Source of the DNA: Beijerinckiaceae bacterium
GTDB taxonomy: Bacteria; Pseudomonadota; Alphaproteobacteria; Rhizobiales; Beijerinckiaceae
Reading direction: 5' to 3'
Assembly: GCA_019745195.1 (NCBI GenBank)
Contig: JAIETL010000033.1
Location: forward strand, 62,001 to 126,000
DNA length: 64,000 nt
Shown one piece after another: positions 46,257 to 54,445 of the stretch. Position 1 is the stretch's first letter; every line of letters begins with the position of its first letter. The notes below the pieces were generated by a model. That model ran no database searches. It was not told where the DNA came from and saw only the letters and a program-made list of their open reading frames with translations. The position numbers and the translations under genes are program-made.

Positions 46257-47504
46257 TCAGCGCGCGACTGCAGGATCCCGCGTCGCTGGATCCTTCAGCG
46301 CCGCCAGCCCCCAGACCAGCCCGAGCAGCAGGTAGAAATGCCGCCAGTGGTCGGTGTCGATCTGGATGCCCTGCAGGATCGTCACGAACAGCACCGACCA
46401 GAGCACGATCGCGTGGTTCTGCGTCGGAGTGCGGCGAAAGACCAGCGTCCAGCCGACATAGGCCGTCGCGCCCATCAGGCCGAGCCAGGCGAAGCCGCCG
46501 AGCCAGCCATAGGAGGCGAAGGCGTTGATGTAGACGTTGTGCGGGTCTTCCGGGAAGAAGAACCGGAAGCGCAGCGGCCCGAAACCGTTGGGCAGGTCGA
46601 GCAGCAGCGGGATCGCGCGCAACTGGTTGCCGAAGCGCCCGGTGACGCCCTGGTCGTAGCTCTGGTCGAGCGTGGCGCGGACCTCGAAGACCTCGCGGAT
46701 GGCTTCGAACGACAGCGCCACCAGCAGCGCCGCGACGAGCGCGCCCAGCGCGACAAGCGTCAGGAAGACGATGCGCGTGCGGCGTGAGGCGTTGGGCGAG
46801 GTCAGGAAGGTCAGCGCGATCATCATCAGCGCGGCGGCCGCGAGGTTGCCCCAGGCGCCGCGCGAGAACGTCAGGAACAGGGCCGCCAGCGGCAGGCTCA
46901 TGATGGCGAGCCCGCGCAGCAGGCCGATGCGGCCGATCAGGATGTGCTGCAATGCAAACACGATCGGCAGCACCAGAAAGGGGCCGAGCACGTTGGGGTC
47001 CTTGAACGTGCCCGAGGCGCGCCCGTAGAGCGAGAACACGGAGCCCAGACCCGCCACGTCGAAGTAGCCGAGCAGGCCGGCGAAGCTCGCGCACCATGCG
47101 GCGAAGAGGTAGCCCTTGCGCAGCGTCTCGATGCGGCCATAGGCGTCATCGGCCATGATCGCGGCAAGGAAGATCGCGGTGATCATCAGATAGACCGAGA
47201 CGGCGGTGAAGCGCACCGAGGGCGCCTCGTCCATCCACGGGACTAGCGAGACCACGCCGCCGAGATTGTAGAGCAGCAGCAGCAGCGCCAGCGGGATCAG
47301 CTTCTGCGAGAAGCGCACGCCGGTCAGCGCGAAGACGAACAAAGTCAGCAGGAAGACGAGCTCATAGGGCGAGGGCTCGATCAGCGCGAAGCCGCTGCAG
47401 GCCGCCAGCAGCCAGAGCGTGCCGCGCTTGATCGCGGCGTAGGAGATCGTCAGGCCGCGCGGGCGGCCATGGCCGGCGTCGGTGCGGTCGGCGAACGCGC
47501 TCAA
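46257..47504 (-). CDS. O-antigen ligase/polymerase (Wzy_C) family protein
   Basis: 415 residues with about 11-12 membrane segments. The family's periplasmic loop lies between helices near 230-320 (FEVRATLDQSYDQGVTGRFGNQLRAIPLL), with the Wzy_C signature FFFPEDPHNVYINAFASYGWLGGFAWLGLMG containing the essential His. FSRGAWGNLAAAALMMIAL is also typical. It polymerises or ligates lipid-linked repeat units in the periplasm. It overlaps the initiating transferase gene by four bases, so the two are made together. Confidence 0.85.
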   Translation of the reverse strand: MSAFADRTDAGHGRPRGLTISYAAIKRGTLWLLAACSGFALIEPSPYELVFLLTLFVFALTGVRFSQKLIPLALLLLLYNLGGVVSLVPWMDEAPSVRFTAVSVYLMITAIFLAAIMADDAYGRIETLRKGYLFAAWCASFAGLLGYFDVAGLGSVFSLYGRASGTFKDPNVLGPFLVLPIVFALQHILIGRIGLLRGLAIMSLPLAALFLTFSRGAWGNLAAAALMMIALTFLTSPNASRRTRIVFLTLVALGALVAALLVALSFEAIREVFEVRATLDQSYDQGVTGRFGNQLRAIPLLLDLPNGFGPLRFRFFFPEDPHNVYINAFASYGWLGGFAWLGLMGATAYVGWTLVFRRTPTQNHAIVLWSVLFVTILQGIQIDTDHWRHFYLLLGLVWGLAALKDPATRDPAVAR

Positions 47505-49054
47505 TAGGCGTTCTCGTTCTTGGTCATCAGCGAGAGCGGTGTCTTGACCAGGATGTAGATGTCGAGCAGCACCGACCAGTTCTCGATATAGTAGAGGTCG
47601 TGCTCGACGCGGCGCTGGATCTTGTCCTCTGTGTCGGTCTCGCCGCGCCAGCCATTGACCTGGGCCCAGCCGGTGATGCCGGGCTTGACCTTGTGGCGGG
47701 CGAAATAGCCGTCGACGACCTGCTCATAGGCGCGATCCGAGGCCTTGGCGTGGATCGCGTGGGGGCGGGGGCCGACCAGCGAGAGATCGCCTTTCAGGAC
47801 GACGTTGAAGAGCTGCGGCAGTTCGTCGATCGAGGTCTTGCGGATGAAACGGCCCACACGGGTCACGCGCGGATCGTCCTTGGTGACCTGCTTGCTCGCG
47901 GCGAAGTCGCTCATCTCGTGATAGAGCGAGCGGAACTTGAACACCTCGATCAGTTCGTTGTTGAAACCGTAGCGCTTCTGCCGGAACAGCACCGGCCCCT
48001 TCGAGTCGAGCTTGATCGCGATCGCGGTGGCGATCATCAGCGGCGAGAGCGCGATCAGCGCCAGCGTGCCGACGACCTTGTCGAACAGGAACTTGACGAC
48101 GATGTCCCAGTCCGCGATCGGCCGGTCGAAGACGTCGAGCACCGGCACCGCGCCGATATAGGAATAGGAGCGCGGCCGGAACCTGAGCTTCGACATATGC
48201 GCCGAGAGGCGGATATCGATCGGCAGCACCCAGAGCTTGCGCAGCATGGTCAAAAGCCGCGCCTCGGCCGAGATCGGCAGGGTGAAGATCACGAGGTCGA
48301 GCTTGGTGCGGCGCGCGAATTCGACGAGATCGTCGATCGTGCCGAGCTTCGGATAACCCGCGACGAGATCGGGCGAGCGGTCGTCGTTGCGGTCGTCGAA
48401 GACGCCGCAGACACGCAGGCCGGTGTCGCGCTGCATCTCCAGCGCCTTGATCAGCGCCTCGCCGGCCTCGCCGCCGCCGACGATCGCGGTGCGGCGCTCC
48501 AGCCGGCCCATCCGGGTGAGGTGGCGCACGCCCAGCGTGACGCAAAGCCGCTCGAACAGCAGCGCGCCAAGGCCGCCGGCATAGAGGCTCGCCAGCCAGA
48601 CGCGCGAGACCTGGTCGCCGATCTTTAGGAAGAAGAACGCCGCCAGCGTGATCAGGAACAGGGTGGTCCAGCCGGCCGTGAGCCTGACCGCCATGGTGAT
48701 GAAATGGCGCAACGCGCCGATATGGTAGAGCTGAAGGGCCTGGAAGGTGCCCAGCGCCCCAACGGCGAGCAGCGGAATCGTGATCTGGTAGGTCGTCGCG
48801 CTTTCGACATTGCCGGCGACGTAGAGCCAGTAGACGAACCCGCCGACGCCGACCACCGCCAGCACGTCGAACAGCCGCACGAAGCCCTCGATCATCACCG
48901 GAGAGAGCGTCGGCTTGACCGGCATGGCGGCGATGCGTTCGGCCAGCGGGTGGAAGACGCGGGTCGGGCGGGCGGCATCGGCGCCGGCCATGTCCGCCAT
49001 CGTTGCGGAGGCCGCATCGACCTTGATCAGATCGCGAACATCGAAGGCGCCCAT
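47501..49054 (-). CDS. Undecaprenyl-phosphate hexose-1-phosphate transferase (WcaJ/HfsE/UppE type)
   Basis: 517 residues. Four or five N-terminal membrane helices, a Rossmann-like CoA-binding-type domain ([19 protein letters not shown], around 190), then a bacterial sugar transferase domain (320-517). The latter begins [41 protein letters not shown] and has [23 protein letters not shown]-like [28 protein letters not shown] and [17 protein letters not shown]. It loads the first sugar phosphate onto undecaprenyl phosphate. Length and layout match the EPS/holdfast-initiating enzymes. Paired with the Wzy-type polymerase. Confidence 0.9.
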   Translation of the reverse strand: MGAFDVRDLIKVDAASATMADMAGADAARPTRVFHPLAERIAAMPVKPTLSPVMIEGFVRLFDVLAVVGVGGFVYWLYVAGNVESATTYQITIPLLAVGALGTFQALQLYHIGALRHFITMAVRLTAGWTTLFLITLAAFFFLKIGDQVSRVWLASLYAGGLGALLFERLCVTLGVRHLTRMGRLERRTAIVGGGEAGEALIKALEMQRDTGLRVCGVFDDRNDDRSPDLVAGYPKLGTIDDLVEFARRTKLDLVIFTLPISAEARLLTMLRKLWVLPIDIRLSAHMSKLRFRPRSYSYIGAVPVLDVFDRPIADWDIVVKFLFDKVVGTLALIALSPLMIATAIAIKLDSKGPVLFRQKRYGFNNELIEVFKFRSLYHEMSDFAASKQVTKDDPRVTRVGRFIRKTSIDELPQLFNVVLKGDLSLVGPRPHAIHAKASDRAYEQVVDGYFARHKVKPGITGWAQVNGWRGETDTEDKIQRRVEHDLYYIENWSVLLDIYILVKTPLSLMTKNENAY

Positions 49055-49579
49055 GACGTCACATCCCTGGTCCGACCGGCGCGGCGATGCCCGTCGATCT
49101 TGACCAAGCGCTACTCCAAAATGCTCACGGAAGGCTTAATCCGACGCCTCGCTGTTTCCGGGGATTCGCCGCCAGGCGGGCCGGGGAGGGTGCGATCTCG
49201 CGCACCGGCTTCGCCGTGAAAGCGCGTCTGGACGTCGGCTGCGGGAAAGCTGTTTTTCGCCTGACCGATCAAGGTATTGATGCAGTTTTTCTTGATGCGG
49301 AATCCGCGTGAAGTTTCCAGAAAAGTGATGAAATCGCCTCCGATCGTTGACAGAAATAGAGTTTTCGGGCATATCAGCTCTTGATGAGTGTCTGAGAAGC
49401 ACATTTTTGAGCGGAACATGTCCTCGGCGAGAGCCGTTTCTGGATATGACGCTGTGCTGCTTGGGTGGCGGTCCCCACCGAAGTCTTATTCTCGAACTCA
49501 TCCTGAAAACTCAAACGATTGCCGAACCGGCCGGACCTGCACCCGCACCGTCCGACATCCGTTCCGCCCTGTGTGCTCC
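49055..49579. other. Long non-coding gap upstream of WcaJ-type and SMR genes
   Basis: 525 bases between divergent genes. It is AT-richer than its surroundings, especially 49240-49480, and has no ORF with genome-like codon use. It probably carries the promoters of both flanking operons. TTGACA at 49347 followed 17-18 bases later by CATATCA is a weak promoter candidate on the plus strand. No repeat or RNA structure stands out. Confidence 0.5.
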
Positions 49580-49933
49580 ATGTCTTTCCATTGGTTGATT
49601 CTGCTCGCGGCCATCGCCGTCGAGATCGTCGCGACGGCCGCGCTGAAGTCGTTCGTCTCGGCCCCTCTGCTCGTCGCCATCCTGCCGCTCCTCCTGATCG
49701 GACTGTCCTTCGCCCTCCTCAGCGTCGCGCTGCGGGTCATCCCTCTGGCGGTCGCCTATGCGGTCTGGGAGGGGCTCGGCATCGTCGGCATCGCCGTCGC
49801 CGGGCATTGGCTCTTCGGCGAGCACCTGACCCCCGGACGTATTGTCGCGCTGGCCGCGATCATCGCCGGCATCGTTCTGCTGGAGCGTGGCGTCGCCAGC
49901 GGCGGAGGCGATGAAGAGGGGAGCCCGGCATGA
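49580..49933 (+). CDS. SMR family transporter, subunit 1 of a pair
   Basis: 117 residues from the ATG at 49580; the longer track ORF extends into AT-rich non-coding DNA. Four membrane segments: SFHWLILLAAIAVEIVATAALKS (with the transport Glu), LLVAILPLLLIGLSFALLSVALRVI, PLAVAYAVWEGLGIVGIAVAG and IVALAAIIAGIVLLERG. The EmrE/MdtI-like AYAVWEGLG motif is present. It overlaps the next SMR gene by four bases, so the pair probably forms a heterodimer such as MdtIJ, EbrAB or NepAB. Substrate unknown. Confidence 0.85.
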   Translation: MSFHWLILLAAIAVEIVATAALKSFVSAPLLVAILPLLLIGLSFALLSVALRVIPLAVAYAVWEGLGIVGIAVAGHWLFGEHLTPGRIVALAAIIAGIVLLERGVASGGGDEEGSPA

Positions 49934-50268
49934 TCGCCCCCCTTCTTCCGCAGTCGCTCGCCCTGCTCTGGCTGGCGCTGGCCGTCATCCTCGAAGTCGG
50001 CGGAACCTGGCTGCTCAAGCTCTCCGACGGCATGAAGCGCCGATGGCACGGCGCGCTCGGCGTGGCGCTGGTCATCGGCGCCTTCGCCGCGCTCGCGCAG
50101 GCGATCCGCGGCATGGACCTCTCGGTCGCCTACGCAGTCTGGGGCGGGGCGGGGCTGGTGATCACCGCGATCATCGGCGCGCTCGTCTTCGGCCAGCGCA
50201 TCCGTCCGGGCGGCTGGGCCGGGATGGGGCTCGTCATCGCCGACGTCGTGGCGTTGAAGCTGCTGTAG
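49930..50268 (+). CDS. SMR family transporter, subunit 2 of a pair
   Basis: 112 residues, four membrane segments. The transport Glu is in LWLALAVILEVGGTWLLKLSDG; AYAVWGGAGLVITAIIGALVFGQ parallels the helix-3 motif of the partner. Start overlaps the upstream gene (ATGA). The two differ in charge of loops, as usual for opposite-facing subunits in paired SMR systems. Confidence 0.85.
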   Translation: MIAPLLPQSLALLWLALAVILEVGGTWLLKLSDGMKRRWHGALGVALVIGAFAALAQAIRGMDLSVAYAVWGGAGLVITAIIGALVFGQRIRPGGWAGMGLVIADVVALKLL

Positions 50269-50340
50269 CGCGCGTTCCGGTCGGCTGGAATCAGCCGAGC
50301 GAAACGAATTCGCGCGAGATCATTGTCCTAACCACGGCGC

Positions 50341-51504
50341 TCAGCGTCCGCGCGCCGCCATGGCATCCGCATAGGCCGCCAGCACCCCGTCGATCATGGC
50401 GTCGAGCGCGAAGTTCTGGCGCACATGCTCGGCGAGATCGGCCGCCTGCACCAACCGCTGCGCCTGCGGCGTCGCCAGCATCGACAGGATCGCGTCGGCG
50501 AGGATCACCGGGTCGTCGGGCGGGATCAGCCGGCCGCGATGCGCCGGGCCGTAGATCTCCTTGATGCCGCCGACATCGGTCGAGATCAGCGGCTGGGCCG
50601 CGGCGGCGGCCTCCAGAATGACATAGGGCAGCGATTCCGCCCGTGACGGGATCACCATGATGCGCGCCTGCGACAGCGCCTTGCGGATCGGCCCCGGCGG
50701 CTCGAACACGCATTGCCCGTCGACGCCCTGCTGCACGGTCATGCGCCGAAGCTCCGCCTCGTCGGGGCCTGAACCGACGATCAGCATGCGCGGCGTCAGC
50801 CCGTCGCGCTTTCTGAGCAGGCTGAGCGCCTCGATCAGCGTGTCGACGCCCTTGGCCGAGCGCAACTCGCCGAGATAGACGAGGTCGTATCCGGCCTGCG
50901 CGTGGTCGATCGGCTCGAACTCGGCCTCCGAGATGCCGTTCAGCACGATGCGGTGATCGGTTGCCGGCATGTGCCCGATATGGGCCTCGAAACGCCCGGC
51001 GATGAAGGCGCTCTCGAACAGGAACATGTCGGTGGCGCGCTCCAGCAGGCGCTCGACCGCCATATAGACCTTATGTTCGATGCTGCCCGGCTTGTAGTTG
51101 AAGCTGCCGCCATGAGGGGTATAGGCGGTGACGTAAGCGCGCTTCGGCGTCACCAGCGCAGGCAGGCGCGCATAGACGCCGCCCTTGGAGCCATGGGCAT
51201 GGACGATGTCGGGGGCGAGACGCGCGCGCGTCGAGGTCGCGCTCGCCTGGGCCCTGGCGTCGGTGAAGCTGGGATAGCGCGACATCGGAACCCGCGTCAC
51301 GCCGAGCGCGAGCTGGGGACCAAGCTCGGCGAAGACCTCGTCGGCGCGCGCGCCGCCCGTCGTCGAATCGCAGAAGATTCCGACCTCGTGCCCGCGCGCG
51401 ACCTGTCCGCGCGCCAGATCCTGGACATGGCGGAACAGCCCGCCGAGCGGGGCCCGGAAGACATGCAGGATGCGCAGCCGGCGCGCGGGGGCGGCGTCCG
51501 TCAT
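50341..51504 (-). CDS. Glycosyltransferase family 4 protein
   Basis: 387 residues from the ATG at 51504 (GGGAG upstream). N-terminal Rossmann domain: ILHVFRAPLGGLFRHVQDLARGQVARGHEVGIFCD, DIVHAHGSKGGVYARLPAL. C-terminal GT1/GT4 nucleotide-sugar domain: DLVYLGELRSAKGVDTLIEALSLL, IVGSGPDEAELRR and the E-x7-E region VIPSRAESLPYVILEAAAAAQPLISTDVGGIKEI. A retaining cytoplasmic transferase that extends the lipid-linked repeat unit. It lies 19 bases from the Wza-type gene upstream and is likely co-transcribed with it. Confidence 0.9.
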   Translation of the reverse strand: MTDAAPARRLRILHVFRAPLGGLFRHVQDLARGQVARGHEVGIFCDSTTGGARADEVFAELGPQLALGVTRVPMSRYPSFTDARAQASATSTRARLAPDIVHAHGSKGGVYARLPALVTPKRAYVTAYTPHGGSFNYKPGSIEHKVYMAVERLLERATDMFLFESAFIAGRFEAHIGHMPATDHRIVLNGISEAEFEPIDHAQAGYDLVYLGELRSAKGVDTLIEALSLLRKRDGLTPRMLIVGSGPDEAELRRMTVQQGVDGQCVFEPPGPIRKALSQARIMVIPSRAESLPYVILEAAAAAQPLISTDVGGIKEIYGPAHRGRLIPPDDPVILADAILSMLATPQAQRLVQAADLAEHVRQNFALDAMIDGVLAAYADAMAARGR

Positions 51505-51523
51505 GGCGATCTCCCGCTGGTCT

Positions 51524-52084
51524 TCAGAACCAGCGTTCCTTGATGACGATGGTGTCGCCGGGCTGTACGGCATAGGTGATCGGCACCGAGGCCGTAATCA
51601 ACTGGCCCTCGACCTGCCGCGTGACCTCGGCCCAGGAGCGCTGCCCGCGCGGCGTGAAGCCGCCGGCGATGGCGACCGCGGTCTGCACGGTCATGCCATT
51701 GACGTAAGGGAACTGGCCAGAATTGGCGACCTCGCCGAGGACGAAGAAGGGGCGGTAGGCGTCGATCTCGACCGAGACCTTCGGCTCGCGCAGGAAGCCT
51801 CCGCGCAGCTTGGCCTCGATCGCCCGTTCGAGCTGCTGCGTGGTGCGCCCTTGCGCCTCCACCGTATCGATCAGCGGCATCGAAATCCGCCCCGCGCCAT
51901 CGACCGCGTAGATATTGGAAAGATTGTCCTGCCCGAAGACGATGATCCTGAGCCGGTCGCCGCTGGCGAGGCGATAGGGCCCCTGCGTCTCGGCGACAGC
52001 GTATTCGGACGCGACATAGCGCGGCGCGCAGGCGCCCGCCGCTAGGGCGGCGGCCAGTGCGAGAGAGGCGAGCTGTCGACTCAT
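51524..52084 (-). CDS. Polysaccharide export lipoprotein (Wza/GumB/HfsD type)
   Basis: 186 residues from the ATG at 52084. Lipoprotein signal with lipobox AAGAC (Cys near 19). Poly_export domain YRLASGDRLRIIVFGQDNLSNIYAVDGAGRISMPLIDTVEAQGRTTQQLERAIEAKL and SLBB-like segment RPFFVLGEVANSGQFPYVNGMTVQTAVAIAGGFTPRG. It lacks the long C-terminal helix of E. coli Wza, as in short GumB/HfsD/UppC-like exporters. Diverges from the Wzz/GumC-type gene. Confidence 0.9.
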   Translation of the reverse strand: MSRQLASLALAAALAAGACAPRYVASEYAVAETQGPYRLASGDRLRIIVFGQDNLSNIYAVDGAGRISMPLIDTVEAQGRTTQQLERAIEAKLRGGFLREPKVSVEIDAYRPFFVLGEVANSGQFPYVNGMTVQTAVAIAGGFTPRGQRSWAEVTRQVEGQLITASVPITYAVQPGDTIVIKERWF

Positions 52085-52207
52085 CACGTGCGATACCCAT
52101 GCAGAAACTGCATTCAGAGTTAGGTCGACGTGGTTAACAAAGCGTGACGCGCGACCTCATCTGCTCTCGATAGTTGTCGCGCCCGCTCAGCGCCTCCCTC
52201 CGCGACA

Positions 52208-52223
52208 TTAACCGGCCACTAAC
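52208..52223 (+). promoter_or_regulatory. CtrA-like site in the divergent polysaccharide promoter region
   Basis: TTAA, seven bases, CTAAC, one mismatch from the CtrA consensus TTAA-N7-TTAAC. A weaker TTAA-N7-TGAC lies at 52134-52148. Both are in the 207-base gap between the divergent Wza-type and Wzz-type genes. Confidence 0.3.
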
Positions 52224-52291
52224 CTTAATCGGGTTTGCTTGACCCTGCGTCCCTGTTCAGGGGGCGACAGTTTTGCGTGAATGGATGGGTC

Positions 52292-54442
52292 ATGACCGCT
52301 CACACCGATAGCCAGATGCGGGATGCCGGCGAGAGCCGGGGCGACATGCTCGATCTCGCGGCGCTCTGGGCTGCGATCAAGCAGCGCAAGGCCTGGATCA
52401 TCGGGCCCACGCTGGCGGCGCTCGGCCTGTCCTTCGTCGCCGTCAACCTGATTCCGGCGCGCTACACCGGCGAGGCCCGCATCCTGCTGGAGAACCGCGA
52501 CAGCTTCTACACCCGCCCCGGCCAGAACGGCGGGGAGGGTGGCGGCCAGCAGTTCGACAGCGAGGCCGTGCAGAGCCAGGTCCAGCTCATCATGTCGCGC
52601 GATCTCGCGCGCGAGGCGATCAAGCGCATCGGCCTCGTCGGCAACAGCGAGTTCGATTCGGGCGCGGGCGCGCTGAATGCGCTCAAGAAGATCGGCGTGC
52701 TGGTCGGGCTCGGCGCGCATCCGGCCGACCGCTCGCCCGAGGAGCGCGTGCTGGAGAAATACTACGACCGGCTGCTGGTCTTCCCCGTAGGCAAGTCCCG
52801 CATCGTCTCGGTCGAGTTCACCTCGCAGGATCCTGCGCTCGCCGCCAAGGGCGCCAACATCATCGCCAACACCTATCTGGAGACTCAGGAGGCCGCCAAG
52901 CAGGACACCGCCCGCAGCGCCTCCTCCTGGCTCTCGACCACGATCGAGCCCCTGCGCAAGCGCGTCGCCGAGGCCGAGGCCAAGGTCGAGGAGTTCCGCT
53001 CGCGCAACGGCCTGCTGGTCGGCGCCAACAACACCACCATCACCTCGCAGCAGCTCGCCGACCTCTCGACGCAGCTCTCCGATGCACGCCGCCAGCAGGC
53101 CGAGGCGCAGGCCAAGGCCGGGCTGATCCGCGACGCCATCCGGCAGGGCCGCACCTTCGAGATCCCCGACGTCGCCAACAACGAGCTCGTCCGCCGGCTG
53201 ATCGAGCAGCGCGTCAACCTGCGCGCCCAGATCGCGCTCGAATCGCGCAACCTTCTCTCCGAGCATCCGCGGATCAAGGAGCTCAACGCCCAGCTCGCCG
53301 ATCTCGAGGGCCAGCTTCGCGGCGCGGCCGAGCGCACGGTCCGCACGCTGGAGAACGAGGCCAAGATCGCCAGCCAGCGCATCGAGAGCTTCACCGCCGC
53401 GCTCGACGGCCAGAAGAAGAACGTCTCCAGCGCCAACGACAGCGAGGTCCAGCTCCGCGCGCTCGAGCGCGAGGCCAAGACGCTGCGCGACCAGCTCGAA
53501 CAGTACATGCTGCGCTATCGCGAGGCGGTCGCCCGCGACGCCGTCAACGCGACGCCCGCCGACGCGCGCGTGATCTCGCGCGCCATCGAGCCGACCGAAC
53601 CGTCCTTCCCCAAGAAGATCCCGACCATGATCGTCGCGACGCTGGCGACCTTCCTCGTCGCGCTCGCCACCATCGTCTCGCGCGAACTGCTCAACGGGCA
53701 GGCCGGCGCGCCCGCCAATACGCCGCGCCGCGCGCCGGGCTGGGTCGGTCAGGGAGCGGCCGCGCCGCGCACCGATCCGCGCCGCGAGCGCGTCGCTGGG
53801 CTGCTGACCCATGCCGGCAGGCTCGGCCAGCTCACGCTCGATCCCGACAGGCCGGAGCAGACGCTGGTCGAACTCGCCGCCCGCATCGAGGAGCCGGCGC
53901 GCGGCATGGCCCCGCTGCTGCTGGTGCTCGATGGCGGCGCGGCCGGCGCGACCACGGCGCGCGACCTCGCCGAGCATCTCTCGCGCCGCTGCCGCTGCAT
54001 CATCGTCGATCTCGTCGCCGACCGCGACCGCCGTGAGCCCGGCTTCTCCGAGCTGCTCGCCGGCGAGGCGTTGTTCTCCGACATCATCATGCGCGAACCC
54101 GGCTCGCGTCTCCACCGCATCGGCCCCGGCCATGCCGGCCGCGACGCCGTGCTGGCCGCGCCTGACCTCGTCGAGGTCGCGCTCGACGCACTCTGCGAGA
54201 CCTATGACTGGGTGCTCGTCGCCGCCGCCTCCAACGACGACAGCGCCGTCCTCTCGCCGCTCGCGGGCCGCGCCCAGGCCGGTCTCGTCATGGCCGGCAC
54301 GGCCAGCAACGGCCATGCGGTCGAGGCGGCCTATCGTCTCGCGGACCTGACCAAGGCTCCCGTGTCGCTGGTGCTCGACCAGCCCCATGACGGGCAGGGC
54401 CTGCCCTTCGACGCCCGCGAGCGCGACGCGGCCGAGGCCTGA
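52292..54442 (+). CDS. Wzz/GumC-type polysaccharide co-polymerase with degenerate kinase-like domain
   Basis: 716 residues from the ATG at 52292. Wzz domain starts DMLDLAALWAAIKQRKAWIIGPTLAALGLSFVAVNLIPARYTGEA (first membrane helix ~35-55). A long periplasmic coiled coil follows (~190-440, KRVAEAEAKVEEFRSRNGLL, LEREAKTLRDQLEQY), then a second helix IPTMIVATLATFLVALATIVSRELL with the proline-rich AIEPTEPSFPKK before it. The cytoplasmic part (~560-716) resembles a BY-kinase fold (LLLVLDGGAAGATTARDLAEHLS, CIIVDLVAD, YDWVLVAAASND). It lacks the Walker A lysine and a C-terminal tyrosine cluster, so it is probably not a kinase. Confidence 0.86.
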   Translation: MTAHTDSQMRDAGESRGDMLDLAALWAAIKQRKAWIIGPTLAALGLSFVAVNLIPARYTGEARILLENRDSFYTRPGQNGGEGGGQQFDSEAVQSQVQLIMSRDLAREAIKRIGLVGNSEFDSGAGALNALKKIGVLVGLGAHPADRSPEERVLEKYYDRLLVFPVGKSRIVSVEFTSQDPALAAKGANIIANTYLETQEAAKQDTARSASSWLSTTIEPLRKRVAEAEAKVEEFRSRNGLLVGANNTTITSQQLADLSTQLSDARRQQAEAQAKAGLIRDAIRQGRTFEIPDVANNELVRRLIEQRVNLRAQIALESRNLLSEHPRIKELNAQLADLEGQLRGAAERTVRTLENEAKIASQRIESFTAALDGQKKNVSSANDSEVQLRALEREAKTLRDQLEQYMLRYREAVARDAVNATPADARVISRAIEPTEPSFPKKIPTMIVATLATFLVALATIVSRELLNGQAGAPANTPRRAPGWVGQGAAAPRTDPRRERVAGLLTHAGRLGQLTLDPDRPEQTLVELAARIEEPARGMAPLLLVLDGGAAGATTARDLAEHLSRRCRCIIVDLVADRDRREPGFSELLAGEALFSDIIMREPGSRLHRIGPGHAGRDAVLAAPDLVEVALDALCETYDWVLVAAASNDDSAVLSPLAGRAQAGLVMAGTASNGHAVEAAYRLADLTKAPVSLVLDQPHDGQGLPFDARERDAAEA

Positions 54443-54445
54443 GCC

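Noticed and set aside
52208-54388. 726-codon minus-strand ORF opposite the Wzz/GumC gene
   Set aside because: Same shadow effect; the plus-strand frame has clear Wzz domain structure.
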